NCBI GenBank assembly: GCA_937928195.1 | Contig: CALEYZ010000120.1 | Coordinates: 1 to 17,526, forward strand | DNA length: 17,526 bases | Direction: 5' to 3' | Source of the DNA: an uncultured Limnohabitans sp. | GTDB lineage: Bacteria > Pseudomonadota > Gammaproteobacteria > Burkholderiales > Burkholderiaceae_C | Part shown: positions 7,445 to 13,565 of the stretch, in pieces | Position numbering within the stretch: position 1 is the first letter of the stretch | How the letters are laid out: every line of letters begins with the position of its first letter | Made by a program: the position numbers and the translations under genes | The notes under the pieces: model-generated | Databases searched by the model: none | Told to the model about the DNA's origin: nothing | Seen by the model: the letters and a program-made list of their open reading frames with translations, nothing else

Positions 7445-7930
7445 ATGAGCGCACAGCAGTACTCCAACTTCAGCACGCGTCGTCAAAGCTTGCGCCAGAC
7501 GGCACGCTTGGCGGCGTTGTTGTGTGCCTCTGGTTTTGCGCAGTTTGCCGAGCTGGCGCAAGCCGCTGTGAACAAGCCGGCGTTTGACACACGCTCGGTC
7601 AGCGAGGCTGTCAAAGCCATGGGCGGCAGTGCCTTGGTTGCCAGCGGCGATGTGTCATTGGTGGCGCCAGACATTGCAGAAAACGGTGCCGTGGTGCGCC
7701 TCACCGTGGGCACCCAGCTGCCAGGTGTGAAGCAACTCTTGGTCTTGGTTGAAAAAAATCCATTCGCATTGGTGGCTGCTTTTCAGGTGACCGAATTCAT
7801 CGAACCCCAATTCACCTTGAACATCAAGATGAACGAAACCTCCGATGTGTATGTCGTGGCAGTGCTGGCCAATGGCCGTGCGCTGTACACCAAGCGTGAA
7901 GTGCGCGTGACATTGGGTGGCTGCGGCTAA
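7445..7930 (+). CDS. soxY: Sulfur carrier protein SoxY
   Basis: SoxY carries sulfur intermediates on a C-terminal cysteine during thiosulfate oxidation in the periplasm, as a heterodimer with SoxZ. The 161-residue protein has a twin-arginine signal (TRRQSL at 11-16, hydrophobic core to about 35, cleavage near AQA-AV at 40). An immunoglobulin-like domain follows, and the carrier arm ends GGCG (158-161) with C160 as sulfur-binding residue. The usual family ending is GGCGG, so one terminal glycine is absent. The ATG at 7445 is the first suitable start before the signal peptide; earlier in-frame codons lie inside fccB. No Shine-Dalgarno is seen. It is 34 bp from fccB and 10 bp before soxZ. Confidence 0.94.
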   Translation: MSAQQYSNFSTRRQSLRQTARLAALLCASGFAQFAELAQAAVNKPAFDTRSVSEAVKAMGGSALVASGDVSLVAPDIAENGAVVRLTVGTQLPGVKQLLVLVEKNPFALVAAFQVTEFIEPQFTLNIKMNETSDVYVVAVLANGRALYTKREVRVTLGGCG

Positions 7931-7940
7931 AGGCAAGACA

Positions 7941-8252
7941 ATGGCAGAACCCACACGCATTCGTGCACAAGCCCAAGGCGACAAGGCCGTGGTGCGCGTC
8001 TTGATGAACCACGAGATGGAGTCAGGCCAGCGCAAAGACAGCAGCGGCAAGTACGTGGCGGCTTGGCACATTCAAGAAGTGTTGGCCACTTGGAATGGCA
8101 AGACCGTGTTCACCGCAGAGTGGGGCGGTGCGGTCTCTAAGAATCCCTATTTGCAATTCACGGTCAAAGGCGCCAAGGCAGGCGACAAAATTGCCATCAG
8201 CTGGCGCGACAACAAGGGCGCGACGCGCACCGATGAGGCTGTGATTGCTTGA
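7941..8252 (+). CDS. soxZ: Sulfur oxidation protein SoxZ
   Basis: SoxZ is the immunoglobulin-like partner that binds SoxY. The protein is 103 residues from the ATG at 7941, preceded by the purine-rich AAAGGCAAG; an upstream in-frame start at 7917 would lie inside soxY. Family features include VRVLMNHEMESGQRKD (18-33), the central AAWHIQEVLATWNGK (40-54) and SKNPYLQFTVKGAKAGD (66-82), ending in TDEAVIA. It has no signal peptide, as is usual for SoxZ, which is co-exported bound to the Tat-signal-bearing SoxY. It is the last gene of this block. A tRNA gene points towards it 18 bp downstream, with no recognisable terminator between. Confidence 0.94.
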   Translation: MAEPTRIRAQAQGDKAVVRVLMNHEMESGQRKDSSGKYVAAWHIQEVLATWNGKTVFTAEWGGAVSKNPYLQFTVKGAKAGDKIAISWRDNKGATRTDEAVIA

Positions 8253-8270
8253 GTGAGTATGGGGGAGGGC

Positions 8271-8345
8271 TGGTGCCTCCGACAGGAATCGAACCTGTAT
8301 CTAGCGCTTAGGAGGCACTCGTTCTATCCATTGAACTACGGCGGC
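8271..8345 (-). tRNA. tRNA-Arg (anticodon CCU), CCA encoded
   Basis: The minus strand folds as a complete 75-nt cloverleaf: the acceptor stem, a D arm with GTTC/GAAC, an anticodon arm AGTGC/GCGCT with loop CTCCTAA (anticodon CCU, decoding AGG), a four-base variable loop, a T arm ACAGG/CCTGT with loop TTCGATT, discriminator A and an encoded CCA. The acceptor pairs GCCGCCG with CGGAGGC, leaving one G4-A69 mismatch among seven pairs. It lies 12 bp after the DUF1330 gene on the same strand and converges on soxZ. No tRNA-specific promoter is evident, so it may be processed from a longer transcript. Confidence 0.95.
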
Positions 8346-8357
8346 GGAATCGGGATT

Positions 8358-8654
8358 TTAACCTTCGTAGCCATCCACCAATGAGATGTGTCCCTCTGAA
8401 TTGGCCTTGCGATGCGGCAAGATGGCCTGGTATTCAGGGCTGTGGTACCAGGCTTCAGCGGCTTGGCGGCTGGGAAATTCAATGACCACGCGTCTGTCAC
8501 CCTGTGAGACACCTTCCAACTGCGTGCATTCACCACCGCGTACCAAGTACTTGCCACCGTGTTTTGCAAGGGTGCCTGGCACGTGTTGCGAGTACTGGGT
8601 GTACCCCTCAGGGTTGTGAACGGTCACTTGTCCAACGATGTAGGCTTTGGCCAT
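8358..8654 (-). CDS. DUF1330 domain protein
   Basis: This is a 98-residue cytoplasmic protein of the DUF1330 family, small ferredoxin-like (dimeric alpha-beta barrel) proteins of unknown biochemical role. Conserved parts are AYIVGQVTVHNPEGY (4-18), GGKYLVRGG (33-41), VVIEFPSRQAAEAWYHSPEY (56-75) and a C-terminal VDGYEG. The ATG at 8654 was chosen because GGGAG lies six bases upstream; the TTG four codons earlier overlaps that ribosome-binding site. It lies 28 bp after the VWA gene and 12 bp before tRNA-Arg, all on the minus strand, so it may be the last coding gene of the MoxR/VWA transcript. Nothing suggests a substrate. Confidence 0.9.
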   Translation of the reverse strand: MAKAYIVGQVTVHNPEGYTQYSQHVPGTLAKHGGKYLVRGGECTQLEGVSQGDRRVVIEFPSRQAAEAWYHSPEYQAILPHRKANSEGHISLVDGYEG

Positions 8655-8682
8655 GCTGTCTCCCAATTTCTAAAGCTGCAAT

Positions 8683-9867
8683 TTATTTGCTCATCATGCG
8701 CATGGCATCTTCCAAACCCTTGAGGGTGAGCGGAAACATGCGGTTGCTCATGAGTTGTTGAATCACGGCAATGCTTTGGCGGTATTGCCAAACGCCTTGC
8801 GGCTCGGGGTTGATCCAGGCAAATTTGGGGAAGGTGTGCGTGAGGCGCTGCAGCCACTCGGCGCCGGCTTCTTCGTTGTTGTATTCCACGCTGCCGCCGC
8901 GTTGCAAAATTTCGTAGGGGCTCATGGTGGCGTCGCCTACAAAGATCAGTTTGTAGTCTTTGTTGTACTTGCGCAGAATGTCCCAGGTGGAGAACTTTTC
9001 GGCATAGCGGCGTTTGTTGTTCTTCCACATGAAGTCGTACACGCAGTTGTGGAAGTAATAGAACTCTAAATGTTTGAACTCGGCCTTGGCCGCCGAGAAC
9101 AATTCTTCCACGCGCGCAATGTGGTCGTCCATGGTGCCGCCCACGTCCATCAACAACAAGACCTTCACGTTGTTGTGGCGCTCTGGAATCATCTTGATGT
9201 CCAGGTAGCCTGCGTTGGCCGCCGTGGCACGAATGGTGTCGGGCAAGTCGAGTTCTTCAATCGAACCTTCACGGGCAAATTTGCGCAAGCGGCGCAGCGC
9301 CACTTTGATGTTGCGCGTGCCCAGCTCTTGGGTGTCGTCGTAGTCGCGGTAGGCACGTTGCTCCCAGACCTTGACAGCACTGCGTTGACCGCCTTTGCCA
9401 CCAATGCGAATGCCTTGCGGGTTGTGGCCGCCATTGCCAAAGGGCGAGGTGCCGCCAGTGCCAATCCATTTGTTGCCACCTTCGTGGCGTTCTTTTTGTT
9501 CTTCGAGACGTTTCTTCAAGGTCTCCATGAGCTCGTCCCAGCCCATTTTTTCAATGGCAGCTTTTTGTTCGGGGGTAAGCTCTTTTTCTAAGATTTTTTG
9601 CAGCCAGTCCAAAGGCACTTCTTTGGTGAAGTCGGTCAGCATTTCAACGCCTTTGAAATAGGCGCCAAAGGCCTTGTCAAATTTGTCGTAGTGCTTCTCG
9701 TCCTTCACCATCACGGTGCGGCTGAGGTGGTAAAAGTCATCAATGCTGCAAGCATCAGAATTGGGGCCCACCACATTGGCTTTGAGGGCTTCCAAGACAT
9801 TCAGATACTCGCGCACAGACACCGGCAATTTGGCGGCGCGCAGGGTGTAAAAGAAATCGATCAGCAT
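8683..9867 (-). CDS. CoxE-like von Willebrand factor A (VWA) domain protein
   Basis: This 394-residue soluble protein has a C-terminal VWA domain of the CoxE-like type, which usually works with a MoxR AAA+ ATPase to assemble or activate an enzyme complex or insert a metal. The N-terminal half (1-125) is helical and charged, followed by a glycine-rich linker (129-160). The VWA core starts at VKVLLLMD (234-241). Its MIDAS reads D241-V-G-G-T245 instead of the classical D-x-S-x-S, and a second acidic loop is at VGDATMSP (310-317). The start has GAGG eight bases upstream, inside the end of the acetyltransferase gene, and the gap is only 3 bp. The cognate MoxR gene is two genes upstream in the same transcript. 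The client is unknown; no carbon monoxide dehydrogenase gene is nearby. Confidence 0.9.
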   Translation of the reverse strand: MLIDFFYTLRAAKLPVSVREYLNVLEALKANVVGPNSDACSIDDFYHLSRTVMVKDEKHYDKFDKAFGAYFKGVEMLTDFTKEVPLDWLQKILEKELTPEQKAAIEKMGWDELMETLKKRLEEQKERHEGGNKWIGTGGTSPFGNGGHNPQGIRIGGKGGQRSAVKVWEQRAYRDYDDTQELGTRNIKVALRRLRKFAREGSIEELDLPDTIRATAANAGYLDIKMIPERHNNVKVLLLMDVGGTMDDHIARVEELFSAAKAEFKHLEFYYFHNCVYDFMWKNNKRRYAEKFSTWDILRKYNKDYKLIFVGDATMSPYEILQRGGSVEYNNEEAGAEWLQRLTHTFPKFAWINPEPQGVWQYRQSIAVIQQLMSNRMFPLTLKGLEDAMRMMSK

Positions 9868-9870
9868 GCT

Positions 9871-10488
9871 TTAGGCCTCGCGCGAACGACTGAGTTGATA
9901 GTCCAAGTGCGCCTTCACAGACGGCCACTCGGTGTTCAAGATGCTGTAGACGCAGGTGTCACGCAAGGCGCCTGCCGCATCGGGGTGATGGTTGATTTGA
10001 TGGTTGCGCAACACGCCATCCAACTTGGCGCCCAAGCGCTCAATGGCGCGGCGACTTTGTTGGTTGAAGAAATGCGTTCTAAATTCAACCGCATTGCAGT
10101 GAAGTTGTTCAAACGCATGGGCCAACAGCAGGCGTTTGCATTCAGTGTTGACGAGTGAACGTTGCACACTTCTGCGATACCAGGTGGAGCCAATCTCAAC
10201 GCGCAGGTTGGCCGCATCGATGTGCATGTAGGTGGTCATGCCTACGGCCTTACCGTCCACCATCACTGTGAAGGGCAGCAAGCTACCGTCCTTGTGCAAG
10301 TTGAGGCGGCGTGCAATTTCGTCGGCCATTTTTTCTGGCGTAGGAATGAAGGTGTACCAATGGCGCCAGAGTTCGCCATCTTTCACGGCGTCAACCAAGT
10401 CGTCATGGTGCGCTGTGCTCAGGGGCACCAGCTTGGCATGTTGCCCCTGAAGTTCAAGGGGCTGTGTGAAGGGGTTGTGCGCGCTCAT
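9871..10488 (-). CDS. GNAT family N-acetyltransferase (RimJ/RimL-like)
   Basis: This is a 205-residue acetyl-CoA-dependent acetyltransferase of the GNAT fold, COG1670 (RimL)-like. The N-terminal LELQGQHAKLVPLSTAHHDD (11-30) is the usual first strand and helix. The strand VEIGSTWYRRSVQRSLVNTE (97-116) covers the acetyl-CoA-binding region, although the common Q/R-x-x-G-x-G/A signature is weak here (RSVQRS). FRTHFFNQQSRRAIERLG (136-153) is the typical last motif. The start at 10488 overlaps the stop of the preceding gene as TGATG, so the two are translationally coupled; a longer reading frame upstream has no family similarity. The substrate cannot be inferred. Its position between MoxR and VWA genes may mean a role in modifying a partner or client, or simple co-transcription. 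Confidence 0.87.
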   Translation of the reverse strand: MSAHNPFTQPLELQGQHAKLVPLSTAHHDDLVDAVKDGELWRHWYTFIPTPEKMADEIARRLNLHKDGSLLPFTVMVDGKAVGMTTYMHIDAANLRVEIGSTWYRRSVQRSLVNTECKRLLLAHAFEQLHCNAVEFRTHFFNQQSRRAIERLGAKLDGVLRNHQINHHPDAAGALRDTCVYSILNTEWPSVKAHLDYQLSRSREA

Positions 10489-10745
10489 CACTGCTCTTTC
10501 GAAGAAGTGTCCTGGGACGTGTCTGCTGATGTGGCAGCGGCTTGCGTGGCCTGCCACCGTCTGGCCATTTGCAAACCCAGGCCTCCGCCCAGGCCGACCA
10601 ACACAATGCCGCCAATGCTGTCGTTGCCATAACCTGCTGCAAAAATGTTCCAACCAATCAGGCGTCCAAGCCAAAAGCCCAGCAGCGCGCCGCCGACAAA
10701 GCCGACAGCGTCTGACAAACCCTCAGCAAGCAGCTTGCGTGACAT
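10488..10745 (-). CDS. Small glycine-rich membrane protein, unknown function
   Basis: I do not recognise a named family. The 85-residue protein has two hydrophobic segments, about 13-33 (AVGFVGGALLGFWLGRLIGW) and 43-60 (SIGGIVLVGLGGGLGLQM), both rich in glycines spaced as in glycine-zipper membrane helices. A short polar C-terminal tail of Thr/Ala/Ser/Gln (66-85) follows. The two-helix hairpin suggests an inner-membrane protein that may oligomerise. It starts 6 bp after the MoxR stop and overlaps the acetyltransferase start by one base (TGATG), with no Shine-Dalgarno of its own, so it depends on coupling within this operon. Tight coupling and sensible composition argue that it is a real gene. 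Confidence 0.72.
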   Translation of the reverse strand: MSRKLLAEGLSDAVGFVGGALLGFWLGRLIGWNIFAAGYGNDSIGGIVLVGLGGGLGLQMARRWQATQAAATSADTSQDTSSKEQ

Positions 10746-10751
10746 GCAGGT

Positions 10752-11594
10752 TTAACGGTTGCGTTGGTTCATGAACACCAGCTTTTCAAACAAGCTGACG
10801 TCTTGCTCATTTTTGAGCAAAGCACCCACCAACGGTGGCACGCTGACTTTTTGATCAGCGCTTTGCAAAGCTTCCAACGGAATGTCTTCGGCCACCAACA
10901 ACTTGAGCCAGTCAAGCAATTCGCTGGTGGAAGGCTTCTTTTTGAGACCTGGCAAACCGCGCACATCGTAGAAATTTTTCAGCGCGACTGTCAGCAATTC
11001 TTTTTTCAAATTCGGGAAGTGCACGTCCACGATTTGTTTCATGGTGTCGGCTTCTGGGAACTTGATGTAGTGGAAGAAGCAGCGGCGCAAGAAAGCGTCG
11101 GGCAATTCCTTCTCGTTATTGGACGTGATGAACACCAAGGGACGCGTTTTGGCTTTGATCAGCTGGCGCGTTTCGTAGCAGTAAAACTCCATGCGATCAA
11201 TTTCGCGCAGCAAGTCATTGGGGAACTCAATGTCGGCCTTGTCAATCTCGTCAATCAAAATGGCCACGGGCTCTTCCGATGTGAAGGCTTGCCACAGCAC
11301 ACCCTTGATGATGTAGTTCTCAATGTTCTTGACTTTCTCGTCACCCAACTGGCTGTCGCGCAGACGGCTGACGGCGTCGTATTCGTAGAGTCCTTGCTGC
11401 GCTTTGGTGGTGGACTTGATGTGCCACTGAATGAGTTTCAAGCCCAGTGCTTCAGACACTTCCTCGGCCAGCATGGTTTTGCCTGTCCCTGGTTCGCCTT
11501 TGACCAGCAAAGGGCGCTTCAGGGTGATGGCGGCATTCACGGCCAATTTCAAATCTTGCGTGGCGACGTAGTTGTCGGTGCCTTGGAATTTCAT
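10752..11594 (-). CDS. MoxR-family AAA+ ATPase
   Basis: This 280-residue ATPase belongs to the MoxR branch, chaperone-like AAA+ proteins that act with VWA-domain partners in assembling or activating enzymes. Walker A is GEPGTGKT (33-40), Walker B ILIDEID (112-118), sensor 1 FITSNNEKELPDAF (155-168), and arginines R170/R171 lie in the LRRCFFHYIKFP block. A C-terminal lid ends near SVPPLVGALLKNEQDVSLFE. The ATG at 11594 (MKFQGTDNYVA) was chosen because conserved similarity begins there; 17 extra codons upstream are possible. No good Shine-Dalgarno is seen. It is the first gene after a 130-bp gap behind DUF1841 and is followed after 6 bp by the small membrane protein. Confidence 0.93.
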   Translation of the reverse strand: MKFQGTDNYVATQDLKLAVNAAITLKRPLLVKGEPGTGKTMLAEEVSEALGLKLIQWHIKSTTKAQQGLYEYDAVSRLRDSQLGDEKVKNIENYIIKGVLWQAFTSEEPVAILIDEIDKADIEFPNDLLREIDRMEFYCYETRQLIKAKTRPLVFITSNNEKELPDAFLRRCFFHYIKFPEADTMKQIVDVHFPNLKKELLTVALKNFYDVRGLPGLKKKPSTSELLDWLKLLVAEDIPLEALQSADQKVSVPPLVGALLKNEQDVSLFEKLVFMNQRNR

Positions 11595-11676
11595 AATGAG
11601 CAAGCGAGAGTGGTTGATCTTGTTTTGATTGTGCGCGAGAAACACCCGGTTAGGGCTTGGGGTTCACCGCCAAGAA

Positions 11677-11701
11677 TGTCGCTTCAGTGACCGAGGCGAC
11701 A
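11677..11701 (-). repeat. Inverted repeat between DUF1841 and moxR
   Basis: TGTCGC (11677-11682) and GCGACA (11696-11701) are perfect 6-bp arms around a 13-base spacer, and partial pairing extends inwards. It lies in the 130-bp gap downstream of DUF1841 and upstream of moxR. No run of T follows on the minus strand, so it is not a standard intrinsic terminator; it could be a weak transcription or processing signal or a protein-binding site. Which of these applies is not decidable from sequence. Confidence 0.35.
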
Positions 11702-11724
11702 GCGCCGCGGCCCCATCGTGCGGA

Positions 11725-12162
11725 TCAATCTTGGGTGGCGTGCCTTTGCACACAGTCGATGTAGGCATTGCCATCGGGCATGCGGCCGGCGCGCTGGCTT
11801 TCGTAAATCATGCGGCCCAAGCATTCCATGCTGGCGTGGTGCGCCTCGTGCAAGGACTGCCGTTTGTGGGTCAGCAATTCGACCGCTTGGCGAATGCCGC
11901 GGGGCTGGTCAATGCTGCACTGCTCGCTGATGGACAGGTGCATGGACAGATGCAAGAACGGATTTTCTCTGGCAGGGTCGACGTTCAACATGCTGGCCAA
12001 GGCCGCATCGACGTCCGACAGCTCGGCGTGGTATTCGGGGTGTTCATCGATCCATTGGCTGGCCAAAATTTCAATGGGCTCCAGCGTGGCGCCAGTTCTG
12101 GCCTTGGCGTAGGTGCCGCAAAAGAATCGCCGCACATCGGCTTGAGAGGGTTGTATCAGCAT
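11725..12162 (-). CDS. DUF1841 family protein
   Basis: This is a 145-residue, probably soluble protein of the DUF1841 family, found mainly in beta/gammaproteobacteria and without known function. Recognisable segments are RRFFCGTYAKARTGATLEPI (11-30), ASQWIDEHPEYH (34-45) and the histidine-rich ENPFLHLSMHLSISEQ (66-81), followed by DQPRGIR (85-91) and the C-terminal HEAHHASMECLGRMIYES (105-122). The ATG at 12162 was chosen because the family begins near it; the reading frame is open further upstream (to 12288), but that part looks non-coding and would cover the thiolase promoter. It is divergent from the thiolase gene and is the first in the minus-strand run towards moxR. Confidence 0.88.
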   Translation of the reverse strand: MLIQPSQADVRRFFCGTYAKARTGATLEPIEILASQWIDEHPEYHAELSDVDAALASMLNVDPARENPFLHLSMHLSISEQCSIDQPRGIRQAVELLTHKRQSLHEAHHASMECLGRMIYESQRAGRMPDGNAYIDCVQRHATQD

Positions 12163-12269
12163 GGCAGCATTGTCGCCCAAGGTGCAAAAGAGGTGAAAGG
12201 GAGGGAAGGCCCTAAATGCCTTAACGGCTTTAAAGGGCGTCCCAAAGTAAGCTAAGGGACAATTCTGAC

Positions 12270-12298
12270 TTGAATTCAAATTCAGCATGCACTATATT
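12270..12298 (+). promoter_or_regulatory. Sigma-70 type promoter of the thiolase gene
   Basis: TTGAAT (12270-12275) and TATATT (12293-12298) are separated by exactly 17 bp, matching the -35 at four and the -10 at five of six positions. The start of transcription would fall near 12305, giving a leader of about 36 bases before the ATG at 12341. This is the best promoter visible in the window, and two palindromes overlap its two hexamers. Confidence 0.7.
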
Positions 12299-12303
12299 GC
12301 ATG
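12286..12303 (+). promoter_or_regulatory. Palindromic operator candidate over the thiolase -10
   Basis: CATGCA (12286-12291) and TGCATG (12298-12303) form a perfect inverted repeat with a six-base spacer, enclosing most of the -10 box. A second perfect palindrome, TTGAATTCAA (12270-12279), covers the -35. A dimeric repressor at either site would block RNA polymerase. The protein is unknown; no regulator gene is next to it. Confidence 0.5.
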
Positions 12304-12340
12304 ATTCTTGTCAACCTCAGACCAACCGCAAAGAGCCATC

Positions 12341-13555
12341 ATGAGTTCCAACATCACCCAAGCCTTCATTTGTGACGCCATTCGCACGCCCTTCGGCCGT
12401 TATGGCGGCGCCTTGTCCAGTGTTCGCACCGATGACTTGGGTGCCATCCCCATTCGTGCCCTGATGGCACGCAACCCCCAAGTCGATTGGGCCGCTGTGA
12501 CCGACGTGCTGTACGGCAACGCCAACCAAGCCGGCGAAGACAACCGCAATGTGGCGCACATGAGCAGTTTGTTGGCGGGTTTGCCCATTGAGGTGCCAGG
12601 TGCCACTTTGAACCGCTTGTGCGGTTCAGGCCTCGATGCCGTGGGTTCTGCCGCACGTGCTATCAAATCTGGCGAAGCCGGTTTGATGATTGCCGGCGGC
12701 GTGGAAAGCATGAGCCGCGCACCCTTTGTGATGCCCAAAGCCGAGTCGGCTTTCAGTCGCGCCAATGCCGTGTACGACACCACCATTGGCTGGCGCTTCA
12801 TCAACAAATTGATGAAAGAAAAATACGGCGTGGACTCCATGCCCGAGACGGCCGAGAACGTGGCCACCGACTACAAAATTGAACGCGAAGCGCAAGACCG
12901 CATGGCCTTGGCCAGCCAAATGAAAGCAGTGGCCGCCCAAAAGGCCGGCCACTTGGCGCGTGAAATTACACCCGTCAGCATTGCTCAGAAAAAAGGTGAT
13001 GCCATCATCGTGGACACCGACGAGCATCCTCGCGAAACCAGCCTCGAATCTTTGGCCAAGCTCAAAGGCGTGGTGCGACCTGATGGCACTGTGACCGCAG
13101 GCAATGCCAGTGGTGTGAACGACGGTGCGTGTGCCTTGTTGTTGGCCAACGAAACCATGGCGGGTAAGTACAGCCTAACCCCCAGAGCCCGTGTGGTGGG
13201 CATGGCCACTGCTGGCGTGGCACCCCGCGTCATGGGCATTGGCCCCGCACCCGCCACATTGAAAGTATTGGCGCAAACAGGTTTAACCCTGGATCAAATC
13301 GACGTCATTGAATTGAACGAAGCCTTCGCAGCGCAAGGCTTGGCCGTGCTGCGCATGTTGGGTTTGAAAGACGACGACGAGCGCGTTAACGCGTGGGGCG
13401 GCGCCATTGCTTTGGGCCATCCTTTGGGCGCCTCGGGTGCACGTTTGGCCACCACCGCAGTCAACCGTTTGCATGCCACCGGGGGTCGCTATGCGCTGTG
13501 CACCATGTGCATTGGTGTCGGCCAGGGGATTGCGCTGATTTTGGAACGCGTCTAG
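12341..13555 (+). CDS. pcaF: Acetyl-CoA acyltransferase, probable 3-oxoadipyl-CoA thiolase
   Basis: Thiolases cleave 3-oxoacyl-CoA with CoA to acetyl-CoA and a shortened acyl-CoA, or run in reverse. The 404-residue protein carries the nucleophile C94 in LNRLCGSGLDAVGSA (90-104), the loop ELNEAFAAQGLA (324-335), H360 in ALGHPLGASGAR (357-368) and the second cysteine C390 in CTMCIGVGQG (387-396). The opening AFICDAIRTPFGRYGGALS (8-26) and the length are closest in my judgement to PcaF/PaaJ-type 3-oxoadipyl-CoA thiolases, but no aromatic-degradation genes are nearby, so a general 3-ketoacyl-CoA thiolase role is possible. The ATG at 12341 has a weak AAGAG upstream; an in-frame TTG at 12308 lacks support. 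A MaoC-type hydratase follows after 10 bp, suggesting a joint acyl-CoA pathway. Confidence 0.9.
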   Translation: MSSNITQAFICDAIRTPFGRYGGALSSVRTDDLGAIPIRALMARNPQVDWAAVTDVLYGNANQAGEDNRNVAHMSSLLAGLPIEVPGATLNRLCGSGLDAVGSAARAIKSGEAGLMIAGGVESMSRAPFVMPKAESAFSRANAVYDTTIGWRFINKLMKEKYGVDSMPETAENVATDYKIEREAQDRMALASQMKAVAAQKAGHLAREITPVSIAQKKGDAIIVDTDEHPRETSLESLAKLKGVVRPDGTVTAGNASGVNDGACALLLANETMAGKYSLTPRARVVGMATAGVAPRVMGIGPAPATLKVLAQTGLTLDQIDVIELNEAFAAQGLAVLRMLGLKDDDERVNAWGGAIALGHPLGASGARLATTAVNRLHATGGRYALCTMCIGVGQGIALILERV

Positions 13556-13565
13556 AGTGCGGCCC

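Noticed and set aside
8262..8280. GGAGG...CCTCC dyad after soxZ as an intrinsic terminator
   Set aside because: The right arm is the 3' acceptor strand of tRNA-Arg and no T-run follows on the plus strand.
8271..8293. tRNA 3' end as a phage/island attachment site
   Set aside because: I found no second copy of the tRNA 3' sequence and no integrase in the window, so only the weaker positional remark is kept as a finding.
9070..10158. Open frames on the plus strand opposite the VWA and acetyltransferase genes
   Set aside because: They are complements of well-supported minus-strand genes and show no domain features.
10764..11690. 308-codon plus-strand frame opposite moxR
   Set aside because: The minus strand encodes full Walker A, Walker B and sensor motifs; the plus-strand product is a His/Phe/Gln-rich shadow.
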